NCBI GenBank assembly: GCA_021496925.1
Contig: CP053915.1
Location: 1,550,001-1,614,000 of the forward strand
Origin: Acidovorax sp. YS12
GTDB lineage: Bacteria > Pseudomonadota > Gammaproteobacteria > Burkholderiales > Burkholderiaceae_C
Direction of reading: 5' to 3'
Length of the DNA: 64,000 bases
The translations under genes and the position numbers were made by a program. Below are positions 58,787 through 64,000 of the stretch, piece by piece (position 1 is the stretch's first letter; the number at the start of each line of letters is the position of its first letter). The notes under the pieces were generated by a model. The model worked only from the letters and a program-made list of their open reading frames with translations. It did not search any database and was not told where the DNA came from.

Positions 58787-60101
58787 CCCTTCCTCTCCCA
58801 CCCACCCCCTGCGTTCGGCCAACGCGCAGGCGGGCCTGACGAACCTCTACCAACTGATCCAATGGCGCTGGCTGGCGCTGGCCGGGCAGGTGTTCGCCAT
58901 CGCCGTGGCGCACTACGGCCTGGGCCTGCCGCTGCCGCTGGAGGAAATGCTCACCGTGGCGGCCTGCCTCGGCGCCTACAACGCCGTGAGCCTGCTGCGC
59001 TGGCGCACCGGGCGCGGCGTGCGCAACGTCGAGCTGTTCCTGGCCCTGCTGGTGGACGTGGCGGTGCTCACCGCGCAGCTCTACCTCAGCGGCGGCACCA
59101 GCAACCCGTTCGTCTTCCTGTACCTGCCGCAGATCGCCGTGGGCGCCATGCTGCTGCGCGGCAGCTACACCTGGTCCATCGTCGCCATCGCGGCGGCCTG
59201 CGTGGCCCTGCTGGCGCGCCACAACCTGCCGCTGCCCCTGGCGCTGGACATGCACCAGGGGCTGGCCAGCCCCTACGTGCTGGGCCTGCTGGTGTGCTTC
59301 GTGCTCAACGCCGTGCTGCTGGTGGTATTCATCACGCGCATCAGCGGCAACCTGCGCCAGCGCGACGCGCGCCTGGCCGCCGCGCGCCAGCGCGCCGCCG
59401 AGGCCGGGCACATCGTGCGCATGGGCCTGCTGGCCTCGGGCGCGGCGCACGAGCTGGGCACGCCGCTGGCCACCATGGCGGTGATCCTGGGCGACTGGCG
59501 CCGCGACCCCGCCATCGCCGGCCAGCCCATCCTGCGCGACGACGTGGCCGAGATGCAGGCCCAGGTGCAGCGCTGCAAGCGCATCGTCAGCGGCATCCTG
59601 CTGTCCGCCGGCGAGGCACGCGGCGAATCCTCGAACCAGACCACCGTCTGCCGCTTCCTCGATGCGCTGGCCCGGGACTGGCGCGCCACGCGCTCGGTGG
59701 CGTGCTTCGCCTACGACAACCAGGTGCGCGCCGACCGCCCCATGGTGGCCGATGCCACCCTCGAGCAAATGGTTTTCAATGTGCTGGACAATGCGCGCGA
59801 CGCATCGCCGCACTGGGTCGGCATGGCCGCCTGGCAGGACGCGCAAGCCCTGCACATCCGCGTGCGCGACCGGGGGCCGGGCTTCGCACCCGCTATCCTG
59901 GCGCAGTTGGGCCAGCCCTACCAGTCCACCAAGGGCCGCCCCGGCGGTGGCCTGGGCCTGTTCCTGGCGATGAACGTGGCCCGCACCCTGGGCGGCAGCG
60001 TACAGGCGCGCAACCACCCCGAGGGCGGCGCGCAGGTCACCATCACGCTGCCGCTGGCCGCGGTTGCACTGGCTGATACGGGTTTGCCTTCAACCGTATA
60101 A
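58770..60101 (+). CDS. regB: RegB/PrrB-type redox sensor histidine kinase
   Basis: 443-aa membrane kinase with six helices (residues ~30-200), the quinone-site motif GGTSNPFVFLYLPQ (GGxxNPF, about residues 110-116), H-box LLASGAAHELGTPLATMAV (His about 228) and the redox-active Cys region VQRCKRIVSGIL. HATPase domain has NVLDNARDAS and GGGLGLFLAMNV. It belongs with RegA downstream and would signal the redox state of the quinone pool. Odd: the final residues DTGLPSTV and the stop are encoded by the MITE copy at 60077; excision predicts an original end ALAET-stop overlapping regA. Alternative symbols roxS/prrB. Confidence 0.9.
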   Translation: MLPSPDPSSPTHPLRSANAQAGLTNLYQLIQWRWLALAGQVFAIAVAHYGLGLPLPLEEMLTVAACLGAYNAVSLLRWRTGRGVRNVELFLALLVDVAVLTAQLYLSGGTSNPFVFLYLPQIAVGAMLLRGSYTWSIVAIAAACVALLARHNLPLPLALDMHQGLASPYVLGLLVCFVLNAVLLVVFITRISGNLRQRDARLAAARQRAAEAGHIVRMGLLASGAAHELGTPLATMAVILGDWRRDPAIAGQPILRDDVAEMQAQVQRCKRIVSGILLSAGEARGESSNQTTVCRFLDALARDWRATRSVACFAYDNQVRADRPMVADATLEQMVFNVLDNARDASPHWVGMAAWQDAQALHIRVRDRGPGFAPAILAQLGQPYQSTKGRPGGGLGLFLAMNVARTLGGSVQARNHPEGGAQVTITLPLAAVALADTGLPSTV

Positions 60102-60180
60102 CTAGGCGGGAAGCCTACGATCAGTGCTGTAGCACGGCAAGGCGAACCAACGACGTTAGACGGTTGAAGGCAAATCCGTA
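60077..60180 (+). mobile_element. 104-bp MITE-like element, copy 2, in the regB-regA junction
   Basis: Same element as 4380-4483 (3 differences in 104) with TGA duplicated on both sides (60074-60076 and 60181-60183). Terminal inverted repeats of about 21 bp (TACGG..TTCAACCGT / ACGGTTGAA..CCGTA). It adds the last codons and stop to regB and separates regB and regA. Confidence 0.8.
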
Positions 60181-60186
60181 TGAAAC

Positions 60187-60735
60187 ATGACAAGCATCCC
60201 CCCTGACAATGACCGCTGGCTGCTGATCGTGGAGGACGACGAAGCCTTCGCGCGCACGCTCGCGCGCTCGTTCGAGCGGCGCGGCTACCGCGTGCTGCAC
60301 GCCGACAGCCTCGCGCGCGCCGAAGAACTGCTGGCGCAGCACACGCCCGGCTACGCCGTGGTCGACCTCAAGCTCAAGGGCGAGGCCACGGGCCTGGCCT
60401 GCGTGCGCGCGCTGCATGCGCACAGCGCAGCGATGCTCATCGTCGTGCTCACGGGCTACGCCAGCATCGCCACCGCCGTGGAGGCGGTGAAACTCGGTGC
60501 CTGCCACTACCTGGCCAAGCCGTCGAACACCGACGACATCGAGTCCGCCTTCGGCCTCGCCGAAGGCAATGCCGACGTGGAGCTGACCAACCGCGCCAGC
60601 TCCATCAAGACACTGGAGTGGGAGCGCATCCACGAGGTGCTGGCCGAAACGGGCTTCAACATCTCCGAGGCCGCGCGCCGCCTGGGCATGCACCGGCGCA
60701 CGCTCACGCGCAAGCTGGACAAGCGCAGGGTTTAG
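60187..60735 (+). CDS. regA: RegA/PrrA-type response regulator
   Basis: 182-aa regulator: receiver domain with ED at about 17-18, phosphoacceptor Asp in YAVVDLKLKGEATG (about residue 58), LTGYASIATAVEAVKLGA and LAKPS; C-terminal Fis-type HTH (FNISEAARRLGMHRRTLTRKL). It would control respiratory genes such as cyo. Start at ATG 60187, seven bases after the inserted element; no strong Shine-Dalgarno is present, GAAGG in the element lying about 17 bases away. Stop codon overlaps the convergent TSUP stop. Confidence 0.9.
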   Translation: MTSIPPDNDRWLLIVEDDEAFARTLARSFERRGYRVLHADSLARAEELLAQHTPGYAVVDLKLKGEATGLACVRALHAHSAAMLIVVLTGYASIATAVEAVKLGACHYLAKPSNTDDIESAFGLAEGNADVELTNRASSIKTLEWERIHEVLAETGFNISEAARRLGMHRRTLTRKLDKRRV

Positions 60736-61475
60736 GCAACGACCATGTGGCTGCCCAACAGCAGCAGCCCCGCCATCAGGCAGCGCCGGAACCACAGCGG
60801 CGACAGCCGCTGGCGCAGCCGACCGCCCAGCGCCATGCCCAGCAGCGCGGGGGCCAGCATCAGCAATGACCAACCCAGCGCGCCGCCCGAAAAGCTCGCG
60901 TTGCCCGCCAGCCCCACGGCCAGCGCCAGGGTGGAGACGGTAAAGCTCAGCCCCATCGCCTGCACGAACGCATCGCGCTGCAGCCCCAGCGCCTGCAGAT
61001 AGGGCACCGCCGGCACCACGAACACGCCGGTGGCCGCCGTCACCAGCCCCGTGGCCGCGCCCACCAGCGGCCCCAGCCAGCGCTGCACGCGCGGCGGCGC
61101 CTGCAGCACCGCCCCGGCCAGCGACCACAGCGCATAGGCGATCAGCGCCGCGCCCAGCGCCACGCGCGCCCAGGCCCCGGCGGGCGCGCCCAGCAGCCAG
61201 GCGCCCAGCCACATGCCCGCGCACACGCCCAGCAGCAGGCCCGCGAGCCGCCGCGCCAACGGCGCCAACGTGCCCCAGGGCCGCGTCTGCCACACGTTGG
61301 TGACCAGCGACGGCACGACCAGCAGCGCCGCCGCCTCGGCCGGCGGCAGGCGCAGCGCCAGCAGGCCCATGGCCACCGTGGGCAGGCCCAGCCCCACCAC
61401 GCCCTTGACCAGCCCAGCCAGCACGAAGATGGCCAGGGCCACGGGCAGCCAGGAAGGCAGCGATGCAAGCGTCAT
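60732..61475 (-). CDS. TauE/SafE (TSUP) family permease
   Basis: 247-aa inner-membrane protein with about eight helices. N-terminal VALAIFVLAGLVKGVVGLGLPTVAM contains the family's GxxxGxxGxG-like motif, and the second half repeats it (GPLVGAATGLVTAATGVFVVPAVPYLQ). Substrate unknown. Divergent from a LysR-type regulator with a palindrome between, so control by that regulator is likely. Confidence 0.82.
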   Translation of the reverse strand: MTLASLPSWLPVALAIFVLAGLVKGVVGLGLPTVAMGLLALRLPPAEAAALLVVPSLVTNVWQTRPWGTLAPLARRLAGLLLGVCAGMWLGAWLLGAPAGAWARVALGAALIAYALWSLAGAVLQAPPRVQRWLGPLVGAATGLVTAATGVFVVPAVPYLQALGLQRDAFVQAMGLSFTVSTLALAVGLAGNASFSGGALGWSLLMLAPALLGMALGGRLRQRLSPLWFRRCLMAGLLLLGSHMVVA

Positions 61476-61529
61476 GCGGGAATCCTTTCCATGAAGATGC
61501 GGCCGATTGTTCCGGCCGGACGCACGCAT

Positions 61530-61546
61530 GCCAATGCGGCATTGGC
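61530..61546. promoter_or_regulatory. Palindrome between TSUP permease and LysR genes
   Basis: GCCAATGC-G-GCATTGGC, perfect 8-bp arms. It lies 44 bases upstream of the lysR start and about 55 from the permease start, a common position for a LysR-type binding site (T-N11-A-like dyad). Confidence 0.55.
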
Positions 61547-61589
61547 GCACCCGGCCTTCGCCCCGGCCGAAGGCTGCTAAGGTGGCGCG

Positions 61590-62477
61590 ATGCACTTCGA
61601 CCTGACCGACCTGCGCCTGTTCGTGCACGTGCACGAGGCCGGCTCCATCACCAGCGGCGCGCAGCGCAGCCACCTCGCGCTGGCCTCGGCCAGCGAGCGC
61701 ATCCGCGCCATGGAGGCCGGCCTGGGCGCGCCGCTGCTGGTGCGCGGCCCGCGCGGCGTGCAGCCCACGGCGGCGGGCCACACGCTGCTGCACCACGCGC
61801 GCCAGATGCTGCGGCAGATGGAGCACCTGCGCGGCGACATGGCCGGCCACGGCGCGGGCCTCGCGGGCCACGTGCGCCTGCTGTGCAACACCTCGGCGCT
61901 GGGCGAGCACCTGCCGCCGCTGCTGCCCGCCTTCCTGGCCACGCACCCGCGCGTGTCGGTGGAGCTGCAGGAGCGCGGCAGCCAGGACATCGCCGACGCC
62001 GTGCGCAGCGGGCTGGCCGAGTTGGGCGTGGCGTCCGACGCAGTGGACCTGCAAGGCCTGTCCACCCTGCCCTTCCGCCCCGACCCGCTGGTGCTGGCCG
62101 TGCCCGCCGCGCACGCGCTGGCCAGCGCGCGCGCTGTGCACCTGGAGCAAGTGCTCCATGAAGACTTCATCGGCCTCCCGCACGACAGCGCGCTGCAGGC
62201 CATGGTGAGCACCCAGGCGCGCCGCCTGGGCCGGCGCCTGGACTACCGCGCCCGGCTGGGCCACCTGGAAGCCGTGTGCCGCCTCGTCGGCCTGGGCGCG
62301 GGCGTGGCCGTGGTGCCGCAGGCGGCGGCGCGGCGGCACGCGCGGGCGCTGCGCATCCGCCCCGTGCCGCTGGCCGACGGCTGGGCCCGGCGCTCGCTGG
62401 TGCTGTGCATGCAGGACCTGGCGGCGCTGCCCCCGTTCACGCGGCGGCTGGCGGAGCACCTGCGCCCGGGTTCATAG
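61590..62477 (+). CDS. LysR-family transcriptional regulator
   Basis: 295 aa. N-terminal winged HTH (DLRLFVHVHEAGSITSGAQRSHLALASASERIRAMEAGLGAPLLVR, about residues 7-52, here by landmarks LFVHV, GSITSGAQ and ALASASERIR) and a periplasmic-binding-like effector domain. Divergent from the TSUP permease and separated by a perfect palindrome, so it probably controls that gene in response to its substrate. No specific ligand can be predicted. Confidence 0.88.
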   Translation: MHFDLTDLRLFVHVHEAGSITSGAQRSHLALASASERIRAMEAGLGAPLLVRGPRGVQPTAAGHTLLHHARQMLRQMEHLRGDMAGHGAGLAGHVRLLCNTSALGEHLPPLLPAFLATHPRVSVELQERGSQDIADAVRSGLAELGVASDAVDLQGLSTLPFRPDPLVLAVPAAHALASARAVHLEQVLHEDFIGLPHDSALQAMVSTQARRLGRRLDYRARLGHLEAVCRLVGLGAGVAVVPQAAARRHARALRIRPVPLADGWARRSLVLCMQDLAALPPFTRRLAEHLRPGS

Positions 62478-62526
62478 CTTTTTTGGCCTCCAGACCTTAC
62501 CAGGCAAGCGCTGGCAGCTATCGTTT
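62477..62526 (-). repeat. Dispersed ~40-bp repeat (family S)
   Basis: Minus strand: GATAGCTGCCAGCGCTTGCC then TGGTAAGGTCTGGAGGCC and a poly-A run, starting at the last base of the lysR stop codon. Confidence 0.7.
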
Positions 62527-62561
62527 TCAAAGCACCATTCCGAGGGGTCCACGCCTTCGCC

Positions 62562-62580
62562 GATAATGCGATTAATTCCC
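62562..62580. promoter_or_regulatory. Candidate Fur box upstream of the fecI-like gene
   Basis: GATAATGCGATTAATTCCC matches 13 of 19 positions of the Fur consensus (GATAATGATAATCATTATC). Located ~70 bases before the sigma-factor start. Iron control of FecI-type sigma genes is common, which supports it. Confidence 0.4.
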
Positions 62581-62650
62581 ATCTGAGCACACGCACTCGC
62601 CACCGCCACGCCGCGCTGCCATTTGCCGAGGGAAGCCCCCCTCCCTTGCC

Positions 62651-63205
62651 GTGTTCGAGCGCTACTACCGAGAACTGCTGAATTTCCTTTCCCGCGCCGT
62701 GCGCGACCGCGACACCGCGGCCGATCTGGCGCAGGAGAGCTACGTCCGCGTGCTCGCGGCGCAGCAAGCCGGCCAGCCCGTGCAGGATCCGCGCGCGCTG
62801 CTGTACCGCACGGCACGCAACCTCGTGATCGACCAGCACCGCCGCGCCAGCGTGCGCGCCGGAACCGACGCAACCGCCCCGCCCGGCGGCGAAGTGTGCG
62901 AGCCCGACCACCTGCACGGCCCGCGCGCCCTGGAGCCCGACACCATCCTCGCCTCGCGCGAGGGCCTGGCGGCCGTCATCGCCACCATCGACCAGTTGCC
63001 GCCGCGCTGCCGCGAGGCCTTCATCCTCTACAAGTTCGACGGCCTGTCCTACGCCGAGATCGCTGCCCGCATGGGCATCTCCACCCGCACCGTGGAAATG
63101 CAGCTCCAGATCGCCATGGCCGCCTGCTGGTGCTGCCAGGACGCACTCGACGGCACGCAGCCGCCCGCGCCGGCCCGGGGCCGGAGAAAGCGCCCCGCCG
63201 CATGA
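62651..63205 (+). CDS. FecI-type ECF sigma factor
   Basis: 184 aa. Region 2 (VRDRDTAADLAQESYVRVLA) and region 4 (IDQLPPRCREAFILYKFDGLSYAEIAARMGISTRTVEMQL) of a group-4 sigma factor, with the FecI-like ALLYRTARNLVIDQHRR. Start is GTG 62651; a purine-rich stretch lies upstream with poor spacing. Its stop overlaps the next gene's ATG at 63202. It would direct transcription of a TonB-dependent receptor operon, presumably beyond the window end. Confidence 0.85.
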   Translation: MFERYYRELLNFLSRAVRDRDTAADLAQESYVRVLAAQQAGQPVQDPRALLYRTARNLVIDQHRRASVRAGTDATAPPGGEVCEPDHLHGPRALEPDTILASREGLAAVIATIDQLPPRCREAFILYKFDGLSYAEIAARMGISTRTVEMQLQIAMAACWCCQDALDGTQPPAPARGRRKRPAA

Positions 63206-64000
63206 AACGCGCTACCGTACCGGGGGCTGCCCGTGCGTCAGCACAAGAACCGCAGAATCCTTTTCCCATGACCCCTTCGCTCCCGCCACCCGAAGACCCC
63301 CCTGGCCTGCGCCAGGACGTGCTCGGCTGGTTCATCCGCCGCCAGCGCGACGGCTGGAGCGCGCGGGACGAATCCGCCTTCCAGGCCTGGCTGGCCGCCG
63401 ACGCGCGCCACGCCCCGGCCTACGCCCAGTGGGAAGCGCACTGGAGCGCCATGGACGGCATCCCCGCCGACGCGGTGGCCCAGTTGCGCCGCAACCTGCA
63501 ACGGGACAAGGCGCCCAGCCTGCCCCGCCGCCGCTTCCTGGCACCCGCGTTCGGCATGGCGGCAGCGGCGGCCGTCGCCTGCGGCACCGGGCTGCTGGCC
63601 TGGAACCACTGGCAGGCGCAGCCCGTGTTCACGCAAGCCTTCAGCACGCCGCGCGGCCAGCAGATCGAGGTAGCGCTGCCCGACGGCAGCCGCCTGCGGC
63701 TGGACACGGCCACCCGGATCGAAGTGGCCTACTACCGCCAGCGCCGCGAGGTCAAGCTGCTGGACGGCCAGGCCGTCTTCCGCGTGCAGGCCGATGCGGC
63801 CAGGCCCTTCCACGTGCTGGCCGGCCCCGTGGGCGTCACCGTGGTCGGCACGCGGTTCTCGGTGCGCTACACCCCCGGCCTGCCGGGCAACGCAGGCGTG
63901 CGGATCGCCGTGGAAGAAGGCAGGGTCCGCGTGGTGCGGCGCAACGCGGAGCCGGGCGATGCGCTGCACAGCCTCCCCGATGCCGCCTATCTGACCGCTG
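63202..64000 (+). CDS. FecR-family sigma-factor regulator (partial, cut by window end)
   Basis: At least 266 aa. The N-terminal DUF4880-like segment (DVLGWFIRRQRDGWSARDESAFQAWLAADARHAPAYAQWE), a transmembrane helix (about residues 112-132) and a periplasmic FecR domain (TPRGQQIEVALPDGSRLRLDTATRIEVAYY, landmarks) are visible. ATG 63202 overlaps the sigma stop by 4 bases; an in-frame ATG at 63268 is an alternative. It would hold the sigma factor inactive until a receptor signals ferric-siderophore binding. The C-terminus is missing. Confidence 0.85.
   Translation, partial: MKRATVPGAARASAQEPQNPFPMTPSLPPPEDPPGLRQDVLGWFIRRQRDGWSARDESAFQAWLAADARHAPAYAQWEAHWSAMDGIPADAVAQLRRNLQRDKAPSLPRRRFLAPAFGMAAAAAVACGTGLLAWNHWQAQPVFTQAFSTPRGQQIEVALPDGSRLRLDTATRIEVAYYRQRREVKLLDGQAVFRVQADAARPFHVLAGPVGVTVVGTRFSVRYTPGLPGNAGVRIAVEEGRVRVVRRNAEPGDALHSLPDAAYLTA

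Overview
This is a GC-rich, densely coding stretch of a betaproteobacterial chromosome, most likely from the Comamonadaceae (Burkholderiales; Acidovorax/Alicycliphilus-like). The inference rests on gene order and lifestyle genes: 6S RNA directly after zapA, ccoNOQP-ccoG with divergent hemN/fnr, ribBA-ribH-nusB, ybgC-tolQRA, cyoABCD-SURF1-regBA, and several families of short dispersed repeats between genes. No genus is claimed. There is no prophage, CRISPR array, rRNA or convincing tRNA.

Layout. 1-4369: a siaABCD-like switch (PP2C phosphatase, kinase, phospho-switch protein, diguanylate cyclase) followed by a GGDEF-EAL protein. 4380-4657: a 104-bp MITE-like element and a longer palindromic repeat. 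4666-11445: a cobalamin uptake/salvage operon (btuB-cbiA-cobU-btuF-btuC-btuD, minus strand) behind a cobalamin riboswitch. 11496-13114: zapB-like, zapA, 6S RNA and a TSUP permease. 13183-16877: PAS-GGDEF-EAL and HD-GYP proteins. 17010-27683: microaerobic respiration block with a TauE-like protein, hemN, fnr, fixH, ccoG, ccoP-Q-O-N, ccoS and ccoI, with three FNR-type sites. 27825-41805: universal stress protein, glnS, RNA-modification enzymes, rbgA, an orphan histidine kinase, a FUSC protein and gshA. 42047-44683: SDR, class-IV aminotransferase, ferredoxin. 44686-46151: a palindromic repeat split by an IS110-family element. 46330-52239: riboflavin genes, nusB, an aminotransferase and ybgC-tolQRA. 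52345-60735: MHS transporter, then cyoABCD-SURF1-regB-regA. 60732-64000: TSUP permease with divergent LysR regulator, and a fecI-fecR pair cut by the window end.

How the parts fit. Two terminal oxidases are encoded: the high-affinity cbb3 cytochrome c oxidase, apparently under FNR, and the cyo quinol oxidase, next to a RegB/RegA-type redox two-component system. Cyclic-di-GMP is handled by at least four proteins. The cobalamin genes form a tightly coupled operon in which four successive junctions are 4-base ATGA overlaps.

The most interesting signals are in the repeats. (1) Two 104-bp elements, 97% identical, have about 21-bp terminal inverted repeats and different 3-bp target duplications, so they were mobile. 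Excising the second in silico restores an ATGA stop/start overlap between regB and regA, so its insertion rewrote the RegB C-terminus and uncoupled the pair. (2) The IS110-family element has a 199-nt leader in which donor and target guides of a bridge RNA can be read: 9 nt match its own right junction, and 10 nt are complementary to the local repeat family it sits in. (3) A roughly 40-bp repeat occurs about 12 times, mostly at gene ends, and in several places has become part of a reading frame (btuD N-terminus, cobU interior, FUSC C-terminus).
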